64,000 bases of DNA from Ipomoea triloba. Its lineage: Eukaryota > Streptophyta > Magnoliopsida > Solanales > Convolvulaceae. Positions 21,955-33,377 of the stretch are shown piece by piece. Location of the stretch: NCBI RefSeq assembly GCF_003576645.1, contig NC_044922.1, positions 14,177,985 through 14,241,984 on the forward strand, given 5' to 3'. Under the pieces are notes generated by a model that made no database searches, was not told the DNA's origin, and worked only from the letters and a program-made list of their open reading frames with translations. Each line of letters opens with the position of its first letter. Position 1 is the first letter of the stretch. The position numbers and the translations under genes were made by a program.

Positions 21955-23092
21955 ATGAGTGTAAAAAGGGTGTAATGTCGTTCCGCTCAGGATTGGGGCT
22001 ATGGCACGTAATTGTGTGAATTACTAGGCACTAGAGTACATGAATTAATAGAATCCAAGCAACTAAAACTGAAAGATGTGAAATAAAAGAAAGCAATTGA
22101 TTAGGGTGAAAACTGTATGATAAAGGTATGGGCCAGATTAGGGGGATTGTAACCTTGATGTTCTAACAAACTCAGGATTAGGGAAAGAATAATTAACCAA
22201 GGGATATATGGGCAATGCACAAAAGAATTCTACTCAGCTACTTTCGTAATCAATAAGAGAATTATGCTAAGATTGCCCCACTGTCGTGATGCATCAATCA
22301 TAACCTTAAGCACCTAAGCATTGTAAGCCCCAATATTACCTCTATTTTCATAGCAGGAAAATTAGGTTGAAATTGGTAAAGCTCGAGGTCTGCATCCAAC
22401 TGTCGTTTTAATGAATCCCTCTCTTAGACTAGCAATTAATTGTGGCCACAAACCAATAACTAGTGCAAAGAAATCCCCAAATCAACATAAACCCTAGGTA
22501 AAAGATTCAATCCCTTTATGCAATTAATTACCAATTGAACATCAAGATTAACAATGGATCCCTAATCCAAACCCATAAACGAACTACTCCCGCATGATGG
22601 GAGTAAACAAAACAAAGCAATAATTAATAACCATAAACATTGGAAGAAAGTAATAAAGGAATAAGAGAACTTAACTGATAAAGAACAAATCAAATCTTCA
22701 ATCTTTGATTCCACTCTTGAAATTAAATAATCTAATGTGAAACTAATCTAAACTATGCTAGGGAAATATAAACTAAAAGCTAGGGTTCAGAACTCTGTAA
22801 GGGAACCTTCTCAATTGTAGAGAATAGGTAGAATATATATAAGAGATAGATGGGCCTTGGCCCATTAGGCAACTTCCAATTCTTTTCCAGTTTGTATTCT
22901 TGTTTCCTTTCTTCCTTGTAATTCCCTTTTCTTCCAGAACTTGTCCAAAATGCTCCAAAATTCCTTTTTTGTAGTTCCTTGTAGATAATTCAATACTTGG
23001 ACAATATAACACACAAACAATTCCCAATTTCACTAGGATAAGGGAAATACAAGTAAAATAAGGGGTGAATTATTGTATAAAATAGTAGATAT

Positions 23093-23093
<1 letters not shown>
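21955..23093 (-). repeat. LTR of an Athila-like element, minus strand
   Basis: No coding capacity. It shares R/U5 sequence with 42371-43020 (CCAGATTAG...TTGCCCCACT...GTGATG) and with 28691-28742 (ATGTCGTTCCGCT...TTGGGGCTATGG). A TATA box on the minus strand lies near 22835 (TATATATATTCTACC). At 22000-22015 it carries GGGGCTATGGCACGTA uninterrupted, the empty form of the site used by the Copia element at 28748. Boundaries are approximate. Confidence 0.6.

Positions 23094-23094
<1 letters not shown>

Positions 23095-23139
<45 letters not shown>
23095..23139. repeat. (AT)n microsatellite
   Basis: About 22 AT units at the junction between the LTR and the Gypsy remnant. Confidence 0.95.
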
Positions 23140-23141
<2 letters not shown>

Positions 23142-23489
23142 TCTAGGTAAGCCCGAGGGTCCACTTCTAAAGCATAGCCTATAGTCTGCATAATCAAAAA
23201 CTATTTATGTTAATAGGACAGAATATGCATATGAACTTATATTCAACAAATAAATTGCACAATAATATCAATTTAATATATGTGCATATTCAATTATAGT
23301 TTGGACTTGCAGGTCTCGTCTCCATATTTGTCGACAGGCGGGGAAATAACATGATCGAGCCATATGGCGATCACACTTGGTGATTCCCACTCCCTCAAGT
23401 GTCCAGAATTTTTAACCAGAGGTGTTCAAGCAATACCACGGCTCCCAAATCTTCTAGGCTGGGTCATCCCAAGATTATATTTTGTGTAG

Positions 23490-23931
23490 AGTTTATCAAG
23501 CTCCATAGAGGTAATGCCGCCAAATCATCAGTGCAAAGACAACTGCTGCTAATTCCAAATCATGCGTAGGATAATTTACCTCGTGAGCCTTGAGCTACCT
23601 AGAAGCATAAGCAATCACTCTCCCATTTTGCATTAGAACACATCCTAGTCCTTTCTTTGAAGCATCACTGTAGACTTCAAACCCTTCGTTTCCTAACGGT
23701 AGTGCCAATACCGGTGTCGTGGTCAACCTCCTTTTTTTTTAATTCTTGAAAAGCCCTCTCGCACTCTCCACTACACAAGAACTTGGTAGACTTCTTTGTG
23801 AGACTTGTCAGGGGTCGGGCGATGGTGGAAAAATCCTGTACAAATCTCAGATAATATTCTGCCAGACCCAAAAAGCTTCTAACCTTGGTGACAAACGTCG
23901 AAGCGGTCCATTCTAACACAGCCTTGATCAT
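23490..23931 (-). pseudogene. Gypsy RNase H region, truncated
   Basis: The frame to 23677 has RSFLGLAEYYLRFV and ARPLTSLTKK, the RT-RNase H junction. Downstream, GFEVYSDASKKGLGCVLMQ, then YASR and [12 protein letters not shown] match RNase H. Stops and frameshifts follow, and similarity ends about 23490. Confidence 0.75.
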
Positions 23932-23939
23932 TGCCAGAT

Positions 23940-24748
23940 CTATCGAAATACCTTCTTGGTAACAATATGGCCCAAGAAAGCTACACTATATCTCCAGAAT
24001 TCACATTTAGACAACTTAACATACAACTGATGGTCTTTCAACGTCTGCAATGCAATCCTCAAGTGTCTCTCATGATCTGTGGTAGTCTTGGAATAAATCA
24101 GGATGTCATCAATAAATACCACCATCAAGTCATCCAGGTATGGCCAAAATACTCAATTCATCATGTCCATGAATACAACCGGTGCATTGGTTAACCCAAA
24201 GGGCATAACCGTGAACTCATAGTGTCCATACCTCGTGCGGAACGTTGTCTTTGGTGCGCCCTTCTCGACCACCTTTAGCTGATGATAACCTGATCTCAAC
24301 TCAAATCTTTGAAAATACCCAGTTCTCTTGAGTTGGTCGAACAGGTCGACAATACGGGGTAGCGAATATATATTATTCACTGTAACTTGATTTAATTCCC
24401 AGTAGTCTATACAGAGTCGTAGGGTCCCATCCTTCTTCTTCACAAACAAAATTGGCGTTCCCCACGGTGAGACACTCAGTCTGATGTACCCTTTGTCCAA
24501 CATTTATTGCAATTTCTCTTTCAGTTCCAACATATCCGAAAAGGTATCTTTGAGATTGGTGCGGTGCTAGGGAGTAAATCAATCGCGAACTCCACCTCTC
24601 GCTCTAGGGGCATCCTTGGAATCTCCTCGGGGAATACATCGGGGAACTCTCTTACTACAGGGAGCTGCTCAAGTGTCTCGTCCTTCATGTTCATATCCTT
24701 GATGGTGCATATGTAGGCCTCATGTCCTTGATTCATATACTCTCTCAT
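23940..24748 (-). pseudogene. Gypsy reverse transcriptase
   Basis: 24521-24748 holds the segment before RT (FPDVFPEEIPRMPLEREVEF). 24153-24503 has [27 protein letters not shown] and MPFGLTNAP. 23940-24128 has the catalytic box as [10 protein letters not shown], then SKCEFW and VAFLGH. At least two frame breaks separate the pieces. The catalytic Asp pair is present. Confidence 0.85.
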
Positions 24749-24793
24749 TTCCTACATGGATATAATCTTCACCCCGGTCTGGCTCACCTAACC

Positions 24794-25183
24794 TCAATAC
24801 GACACTAGCTCTCCGTTGGGTCCTCTTAGTAGCACTTTCTGTTCACTACACAAAATCTCAGGTTGGTGTCGGCTTAACCAATCCATTCCCAACACCACAT
24901 CCATATCTTTTAACTTAAATGCGATAAGGTTCCCGGGGAAAACTGTCCCTAATATAACAATGGGCAATCCCTCATAAACATTCTTATAGGTCACAACTCT
25001 TCTCAAGGTTATCTTGACGCCCATCTCTCTCTTGTAAGTCGGATCTAGTCCCAGCCTATCTATTAAGGCATATGATATGGATGAATTAGTGGAACCCGAG
25101 TCAAACAACACATGTGTGAGTACGAAGTTTACTAAGAAGGTGTTTGCCACTACCTCTGCTACTTCTATTTGCCCTCGTCTCAT
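24794..25183 (-). pseudogene. Gypsy aspartic protease domain
   Basis: 130 residues. VLFDSGSTNSSIS holds the catalytic DSG motif, and MDVVLGMDWLSRHQ is the typical end of the plant Gypsy protease domain. The domain is open and well preserved, but the frame to RT is broken near 24750-24790. Confidence 0.85.
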
Positions 25184-25357
25184 GGTAAAAATCTTTCATT
25201 GTTCTACGCCCCAAGCCTCATCTTGGCTGCTGCTTTCTACCTGTACACTCTTCCTTTGCCAGTCATCAGATTTCTCACCCATCACAAATTCCTTCCCGGT
25301 AGCCTGGTCATTTTCACACTAGACCTCATCGATGTCCTTGAAGAAACTCTTTGGCGT

Positions 25358-26100
25358 TTAGGGAGGACTGAACCTCACCTTTTTGCGTGCTCGCAGTCCA
25401 TTACTCTTAACCCTCTTCATACGCTTGCCGTGTGTACCAAGCTGCGATTGCTGCACTCTGAAGTGTGTAGCTGCTCGACTATATGCCTCACTCAAAGTCT
25501 TGTATCCTAGTACAAACACTGCCTTTTGTGTCTCGAAGTTGAGTCCATTGATGAATTTTTGTGCCTTACTGAATTCATCTAGTACAAGTGTCGCTGTGAA
25601 GCGCGCCAACTCCAGGAATCTTGCGTGATATTCTTGGACCTCCTTGTTTCAAATGTGGAAACTCATCATATTTCGCATTCTTGATGTGTTCAGGATAAAA
25701 ACGATCTCGCAATTCCCCTTTGAAATCCTCCTAACTAAACTCAGGTCTCTGGCGAAACGTAGGTCCTTTAGTTAACCACTAATTATCTACTTCTTGTTGT
25801 AGATAATAAACGACGCCATCTACTCTTTGTTCCTGCGGACATCCAACAGCCTCGAACAACTTGTCAAAAAATCAAATCCAACCCTCCAGTATCAAGGGAT
25901 CTTCCTACCCTAAGAAACTCGGCGGATGACGCCCGACTATCCTTTTTGCATGTGACATCACCTCCGTTGCCTTTTAAGAGAGTATTTCCAATTACTTGCG
26001 TCAATTGAGTCAGCTGTCGTAGACTATTGTCCAACTCAGAATTAGATGGAGCTCTAGTCCTTGGTGTATGGGGAGTCTCCTCTCTCCTCCTTGGTGGCAC
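25358..26100 (-). pseudogene. Gypsy gag fragments
   Basis: The frame at 25864-26100 begins MPPRRREETP, a common start of Tekay-type gag. After frame breaks, the frame at 25358-25609 has KAQKFINGLNFETQKAV and YSRAATHFR, in the retrotransposon gag C-terminal region. No intact zinc knuckle was found. Confidence 0.7.
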
Positions 26101-26523
26101 GCTGTCGCCCCAAAACTACAGAAATAACACCTTAGTCAAAACAAACAAAGGTTATCCGCAACCTAATAGTTATAAGCAACCAAGAAACAGCTAATGCAGA
26201 TCAACAAGGTACACATATAAGGATCATAAAGCACAAACTTGCCTACTTGTCTGACAGATAAGAACATACCAACAAGTTGCACACCTTTTCGGTGCAAAAG
26301 ACATAGTTCTAAACAAGCAATATTAAACACACACAACACCAACAAGCATGCCCAAAGATCTCACAACCTCACCAAGTTTCCTAATAAGTCATAAATCTTA
26401 TAAGAGTCATAAAATCTTAAGGTCTAAATCCTAGGCATATTCCTAAATGTCAATTCCTTAGGCTTTTACGGTCAATTCTTAACAATCCCCTAAGACCTCT
26501 AACCTAGGGCTCTGATGCCAACT

Positions 26524-28390
26524 TGTGACACCCCGATTTCCAACCCTAGAGCCTAAATTAAAAAGATAGGTTTCGGAGTAGAAATAAACAAAAAGGATTA
26601 TAATTAAGATAATAATTAAGTTCTAGAATCCATCATAGTCAAATCGGGACATGTCACTGTCACAATTAACCACTCTCGGATAATTGTTAAGGCTAAACCA
26701 AAACGAAGTATAAGTCAAACAACTAAGGGTCCTATGACCCGAATGTCTATGCATCAATACAAACCCATCAAAACATGAAAATAGATACTAGAATAAACCT
26801 AAAAAAGTCTAAAATCCAACATTTGTCTATCATCACTAAAAAGGACTATTAGGGACTAAACCAACAAAGATAGAGCTACCAATGATTAGTCCTACTAGCA
26901 CTCTCATCACGCATCTGCAGCACCTGAAAAAGAGGTTAAGTTCGGAAAACACAAAGAAAGAGAATTAGCATAAAATGCTAAGCAAGAAACCACTCGGCAT
27001 CGTAAAATAGGTATATTTTTATAGATTTAGAAAAGACGGGATTTTGTAGTTGAAAGCGGTTTAAGTTATACATTTTGAAAACATTTAGTCACTCACACAC
27101 TCAACAGCACGTAATGCCAAACAACAGGCATGATAAAAGAATATAGTAATTTAACTTAGTATATATATATACATATACATGAGTTGGTAAATAGTAGTAT
27201 GCTTTATAGGTTCTCATATAAGCATTATCATATGCCAAAATATCATTTCTCACGACAATAGTATAGAAAAGTACAAGCTTATGATCATAAACATAGCGTA
27301 TCATCTCATCAATATATCATGTCATCAATCACGTTATAAGTAAATAAGAGAGAAGCCTTTCAAGTACTTATTCAATCATCGATATATGTATACAATAATC
27401 ATATGGTTTAACATATAGATATAAATAGGAGGTATCCAATATCTCATCTAGTGGCGCGGGATCATAACCGCAGCGATGTCCCACTGAACAGTGACTCTCC
27501 ACTGAACACTCCGCAAAAATCCCCACTTAACATAGTTGAAAACAGGACCACTACCTAAAGTTGCACACCCTCTAATGGGATTTCAAGCCCAATAGAGTAG
27601 TAAACTAGCCCTTAGCAACCCAGGATGTTTTCTACCAGGTTAGGTTAAGAAAACATAACATTTGCACTCATAAAATAGATAGTCGTATTTATAGTGTAAA
27701 CTATAGCATTTAATAGGTGTAAACCCAATCAGGTATATAAAAGTTTAATAGACACTTATAGCTTTCAAAATATTAATCCTCGAATCATGGCATTAACACA
27801 CTCGAGAGTATAATAATTTTCTAACATCCCAATAGCCAGTTGGAAACATACAACATGATTTAAAATAGGTTTGGAGCCCGCTTGTCAAACAACCGACATA
27901 GTTCACATATCAAACATAGTACATATTAGTGGTACTGGCAAGCCCGCTTGAAGCTTTGGTCAGGGACACTAGGCAGGGTTGGGTAGCCCGGCCCACCTGC
28001 CCCGTGACCTCTCGCGGTACTATGCGGCGGTACAATGTGAACCGCCGCAAGGGATCGCAGCAGTCGTGGTATGGAGTGGCGGTTCACAATGGACTGCCAC
28101 CCCTTACCGTGGATCCTTGCGGAACTAGCCAACGGTACACCCAGTACCATGGCAAGTCCTACAAAGTCAAACACTGAGTAAAGCAGTAGCCTCTGTTTTG
28201 ACGCATCAGACTTCTCCAATCCACCATTAATGTCCAAAATAGACCTCCAACCATTTTAAAACCACCAACAACACATTATACACACCAATACAAGACTACA
28301 TTTTCAAAATATACATTTATACAAACACATAGCTACACTTTTAATAATTTAAAGTAGTAAAAACATTTCTAACACAGTATACACAGAAAA
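26524..28390 (-). repeat. 5' LTR of the Gypsy element (partial, boundaries uncertain)
   Basis: On the minus strand the LTR ends GGGGTGTCACA at 26524, directly before the primer-binding site. Such LTRs often begin with the inverse, TGTGACACCCC, but this is not found upstream, so the far end is probably lost near 28390. Contains an 11-bp inverted repeat (28036-28046 / 28078-28088). Confidence 0.6.
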
Positions 28391-28394
28391 TATT

Positions 28395-28590
28395 GTTGGA
28401 AATTTTAGCTAAAATGGCTATTTTTGAGTGGTTATTTTGTGGTACAAATATATGTGGGATCCACTTCCGATTTGGATCGGGTCAAAATGGATTCGGGTTC
28501 TTTGTTGTGAGACGAAGAAATTGATAAATTGTACGCTCAAAATGAGTAATAGGTGAATGAGGAATTGATTCTCAAAGTGAACCTATTTGA
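28395..28590 (+). repeat. LTR fragment, inverted copy of 49300-49466
   Basis: Starts TGGAAATTTTAGCTAAAATGG. TTGTGGTACAAATATATGTG and the following CGGGTCAAAATGGATTCGGG match, reversed, the sequence at 49390-49466. The other copy has a TATA-like TATAAATAGTGGTGC, so an LTR is likely. No coding region. Confidence 0.55.
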
Positions 28591-28664
28591 GAGAAGTCAA
28601 AACTTTAAGCTTAAGAAATATGCTAAGTAAAATTAGCAATTTTATGTGCTATTGAAAGAACTAT

Positions 28665-28747
28665 TCAAAATGTGTTGGTGATGATGTAAAAGTGGTGATG
28701 GTAAAAAGAGGGTGAAAATGTCGTTCCGCTAAATATTGGGGCTATGG
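28665..28747 (-). repeat. remnant of the 22-kb LTR family left of the Copia insertion
   Basis: TGTCGTTCCGCT...TTGGGGCTATGG matches 21978-22010. The rest of this LTR continues at 42371 after the Copia element. Confidence 0.7.
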
Positions 28748-29152
28748 TGTTAGAATAATTATGTTTAATATTGTATGGCTCACTATTCTTAATATGGCTC
28801 ATAAATATTTATTTAAATTTAATAATAATGATAATTCTATTATTGGTCAGATAATATATGGAGCAGTTTCAACTGCTCAGATAACCATCTCACGTTGATG
28901 GAACTGTGAGATGGTTTATCAACCACTCAGGACTCTGGTCCTCTCCCTAACTCTTCTGCAAAACTAAAAGTTCTCTCTCCATCAGAGTTCTTAGACTAAG
29001 GAAACGCTCAGGGTCTGGAGGGAGAAACCAAGTCTCCCATTGAAGCATCTGCAGTGAAACCATGGAGCTAGGTATATTCATTAAACGCTAATTTAAGTGT
29101 TTGTGAAAATCATGTGTTCCTAAGGTCCTGTATGCTTAAGTTTTTACTTACA
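28748..29152 (+). repeat. 5' LTR of the outer Copia element
   Basis: 405 bp, TG...CA ends. Same length as the 3' LTR, with about ten substitutions between them. Confidence 0.93.
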
Positions 29153-29414
29153 TTTGGTATCTGAGTCAGGTTGTAGAACATATGTTTTTCCTTGTATTAT
29201 TGTGAAAAGCAGCATTAATTTCAATTACGTATTGTTTGCATGGTTTGCGTATGTATGCCCAGGTTTTAGAATATATGCCTTTTTATATATATATATTGAT
29301 GATCCATTCGCATGTAGCCGGGTTTTAAAAAGCATATATAATTGGTTTTTTCGCATGAATCCTAAATGTATTTGCATGATGATGATGCTTTCCTCTATGT
29401 TTTTTCGTACTGTA

Positions 29415-29493
29415 AATGATGATGATGATGATGATATTTTTCTCTATTTTTCTGTACGGTAAATGATGATGATGATGCATCATGTAAATTGCT

Positions 29494-29535
<42 letters not shown>

Positions 29536-29536
29536 N

Positions 29537-29574
<38 letters not shown>
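29415..29574. repeat. (GAT)n and (AT)n microsatellites with an N
   Basis: GATGATGATGATGAT occurs at about 29417-29436, and again at 29463-29478, followed by (AT)n at 29496-29574. A single N at 29536 interrupts the AT run, so its length is unreliable. Confidence 0.9.
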
Positions 29575-29577
<3 letters not shown>

Positions 29578-29774
29578 ATTTACGTACTGTTAATATGAGT
29601 TGATTTACGTATTAGGACTCTCTGAGTTTGAGTCACGTTAGGACTAGCTATTCTACTCTACTTGAGACTCCCCTTGTATATATATCTCCTATTTCTCATC
29701 ATTGTAATTGTTCAATTGAATCAATACAATATTCAGTTCTCATCTAGTATCAGCTAGCCTAGGTTTATTTTCCA

Positions 29775-30845
29775 ATGGCTGACGGCTCTGTTAATTCTTC
29801 CGAACGGACCGTTTCTGATGCAGCTATTTCTTCTGCGGTTTCTTCAGCAGCCGCTTCTCTGTCTGCTGCGCATCACTATGTTAGCATTAAGCTAATGAAC
29901 AAGAATTTCTTGTTTTGGAGGACGCAGGTTATTCCGTTTCTTCGTGGGCACGACCTCATGGGTTTCGTTGATGGCACGAACTCTTGCCCTAATCGTTTTC
30001 TTCCCGTTTCTGAAGGCTCCTCCGCTGCTGCTGCTCTACCCAACCCGCTGCATGCTCCATGGGTGCACCAAGATCAGGCGGTCCTTAGCATGTTAATCTC
30101 TTCACTTTCGTCGGAAGTCCTGTACCTCGCAATTGGTTGCACTACGTCGCGTGATCTCTGGTTGGCGCTTGAGCAGGCTCTCGCCTCTTCCAGTCAAGCT
30201 TGGATTATGCATATTCTTGGACAGCTGCAAACAATACGCCAAGGTGATGCCTCCGCCGTCGACTACATTGCTCGTGCGCAAGTTATGGTGGAAGATCAAG
30301 CTCTTGCTGGCCGTGCGGTTCCTTTGGAGGATCAAAATATGTATATTTTCAGGGGTTTACGTCCAGAATATCACTATGTCGTAGCCTCTTTGAATGTTCG
30401 AGGTCAGCCGGTGCGTCTTCCCCAAATCGCCGATCTCCTTGGCTCGCATGAGTTCGCTACCGGTGATAGCTATGGCGGTGTTCCAGCCCCTGCAGCTGCG
30501 GCTTTTGTTGGCCAGCGTGGTAGTGGAGGTCGGTCGCGGTCTTGGCGAGGCGGATCGAATCGTCGCGGTGGGACTCCGTCACGTGGCGGTGCTGCTTTCG
30601 CCGACCAGCAGCAGCAGCAGGGCGGTGGTGTGCAGCGTGGACGTGGCTCGCATGGTGGTGGCAGGTCACGTGGGAGACGTGGTGGTAATTGGCAGCCTCA
30701 ATGCCAATTATGTGGCAATTATGGCCATCTTGCACCAGCCTGCTTTTCTTTAATTGGCCGTGGACTCCAAGCTCATTTAACATATGCTGAGGATGCGCCG
30801 AATCTTGTGTCTGACTCGCATCTTTGGATTCCAGACACTGGGTGA
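29775..30845 (+). pseudogene. Ale-like Copia gag to protease start
   Basis: The frame starts MADGSVNSSE shortly after the 5' LTR. HHYVSIKLMNKNFLFWRTQV near residue 38 is the Copia gag N-terminal motif. SMLISSLSSEVL and LWLALEQAL follow. The C-terminal part is Gly/Arg-rich (about residues 245-310), with zinc knuckle CQLCGNYGHLAPAC near residue 316. It ends at PDTG, then TGA: one base is missing where the protease DTGATNH-type motif should be, and the next frame resumes VTNHATPDI. The missing base disables gag-pol. Confidence 0.9.
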
Positions 30846-33377
30846 CAAATCACGCGACCCCTGATATTGTTGCGCTCTCTACATCTGAAGAGTACACTGG
30901 TGGTGATGCTCTTCGAGTTGGTGATGGTACAGGTTTGCTTATTAGTCATACTAGTCATGCTTCTTTTTCTACCCCGTCTAAAGTATTTAGGATGTCTGAT
31001 ATTTTACATGTTCCTTGTTTGTCTTCCTCTCTTTTATCTGTGCAACGCTTTGCAAAAGATANTGTTTGTCTTCCTCTCTTTTATCTGTGCAACGCTTTGC
31101 AAAAGATAATAAAGTTTTTTTTGAGTTTCATCCATCCTTTTTTGTTGTGAAGGATATAGCAACCAAGACAATTCTTCTTCGCGGCAATAGTTGCGGTGGT
31201 CTCTACACGCTGCCCATTCCGAAAAACAGTCCCTGTGCGTTTATCTCGTCCCGTGCTTCCTCTTCCGTATGGCATGATCGTTTGGGACATCCTCATCAAC
31301 GAGTCTTAGATCGTATTCTTCCTTTTTGTTCTGTTCGTGGTTCTAGTCGCAATAATCGTTGTACTTCTTCTTTGTGTTCTGCGTGTCAATTGGGCAAGTC
31401 TGCTCGTTTCCCTTTGCCACGTATAGACTCTGTTAGTTCGAATATTCTTGATTTGATTTATACTGATATTTGGGGACCAGCTCCTGTTTTGTCTTCTTCT
31501 GGTTATCGTTATTTTGTTCTTTTTGTTGATGACCATTCTCGTTACACGTGGTATTATCCTATGAAATTGAAGTCTGACTTGTATGCCATTTTTGACAAGT
31601 TTCGTGCCTTAGTTGAACGGTCATTTAATCGCAAAATTAAGGCTATTCAGTCTGACTTAGTAGCTGAATAAAAAAAGTTACATACTGTTCTTCTTCAGTT
31701 AGGGATTAATCATAGACAATCCTGTGCCTACACTCATGAACAGAATGGTCGTGTTGAGAGGAAGCATAGGCATATTGTCGAAACTGGTCTTACTCTTATG
31801 GCCCGTGCGTTTGTTCCATCTCGTTTTTGGGACTTTGCTTTTGAAACTGCTGTTTACTTGATTAATAGAATGCCATCTAGTGTTTTGCAGAATTCCAGTC
31901 CTCATTTATTGTTGCATAAATCTTCTCCCTCATACTCTTTTCTTCGTGTGTTTGGTTGTCTTTGTTATCCTCACTTGCGTCCTTATAATCGTCACAAAAT
32001 GTCATACCGGTCATCTCCTTGTGTCTTCTTAGGTTATCTTGAGTCTTTTAGGGGGTACAGATGCATGGACTTAACGACTAATAAGATTTATATCTGCAAA
32101 CATGTACACTTTGACGAGAATGTGTTTCCCTTTGTTAGTAGGGTTGCTGTGCCATCTCCTCCCTCTGTGCAGAAGCCGTGGGCTGAATCGGTTTTACAGG
32201 TATTGCCATCTTNTGTTTGTCTTCCTCTCTTTTATCTGTGCAACGCTTTGCAAAAGATAATAAAGTTTTTTTTGAGTTTCATCCATCCTTTTTTGTTGTG
32301 AAGGATATAGCAACCAAGACAATTCTTCTTCGCGGCAATAGTTGCGGTGGTCTCTACACGCTGCCCATTCCGAAAAACAGTCCCTGTGCGTTTATCTCGT
32401 CCCGTGCTTCCTCTTCCGTATGGCATGATCGTTTGGGACATCCTCATCAACGAGTCTTAGATCGTATTCTTCCTTTTTGTTCTGTTCGTGGTTCTAGTCG
32501 CAATAATCGTTGTACTTCTTCTTTGTGTTCTGCGTGTCAATTGGGCAAGTCTGCTCGTTTCCCTTTGCCACGTATAGACTCTGTTAGTTCGAATATTCTT
32601 GATTTGATTTATACTGATATTTGGGGACCAGCTCCTGTTTTGTCTTCTTCTGGTTATCGTTATTTTGTTCTTTTTGTTGATGACCATTCTCGTTACACGT
32701 GGTATTATCCTATGAAATTGAAGTCTGACTTGTATGCCATTTTTGACAAGTTTCGTGCCTTAGTTGAACGGTCATTTAATCGCAAAATTAAGGCTATTCA
32801 GTCTGACTTAGTAGCTGAATAAAAAAAGTTACATACTGTTCTTCTTCAGTTAGGGATTAATCATAGACAATCCTGTGCCTACACTCATGAACAGAATGGT
32901 CGTGTTGAGAGGAAGCATAGGCATATTGTCGAAACTGGTCTTACTCTTATGGCCCGTGCGTTTGTTCCATCTCGTTTTTGGGACTTTGCTTTTGAAACTG
33001 CTGTTTACTTGATTAATAGAATGCCATCTAGTGTTTTGCAGAATTCCAGTCCTCATTTATTGTTGCATAAATCTTCTCCCTCATACTCTTTTCTTCGTGT
33101 GTTTGGTTGTCTTTGTTATCCTCACTTGCGTCCTTATAATCGTCACAAAATGTCATACCGGTCATCTCCTTGTGTCTTCTTAGGTTATCTTGAGTCTTTT
33201 AGGGGGTACAGATGCATGGACTTAACGACTAATAAGATTTATATCTGCAAACATGTACACTTTGACGAGAATGTGTTTCCCTTTGTTAGTAGGGTTGCTG
33301 TGCCATCTCCTCCCTCTGTGCAGAAGCCGTGGGCTGAATCGGTTTTACAGGTATTGCCATCTTTTCTTGCTGATTGA
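30846..33377 (+). pseudogene. Ale-like Copia protease and integrase (duplicated in the assembly)
   Basis: After the frameshift, protease remnants (VTNHATPDI, DILHVPCLSSSLLSVQ) lead into the GAG-pre-integrase segment with WHDRLGHPH and CSACQLGKS (HHCC zinc residues). The integrase core has YTDIWGP, and the second Asp sits in SDLVAE instead of the usual SDNGGE. A TAA follows (31669-31671 and 32820-32822). QNGRVERKHR holds the catalytic Glu. The block 31063-32212 is repeated at 32214-33363 after an N, and a 46-bp overlap repeats at 31016-31061/31063-31108. One real copy is likely. Confidence 0.85.

Larger units (their letters stand above)
23490..26523 (-). mobile_element. truncated Ty3/Gypsy element, chromovirus (Tekay/Del-like)
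   Basis: On the minus strand the order is primer-binding site, gag, protease, RT, RNase H. The element lacks integrase and 3' LTR; recognisable homology stops near 23490. The primer-binding site reads TTGGCATCAGAGCC (26508-26521 reversed), complementary to initiator tRNA-Met as in chromoviruses. Frames are broken several times, so it is inactive. Lineage is judged from RT and gag style only. Confidence 0.8.

Noticed and set aside
27926..28237. ORFs of 82-103 codons in the GC-rich part of the Gypsy LTR
   Set aside because: They lie within an LTR, overlap on both strands and have no recognisable domain.
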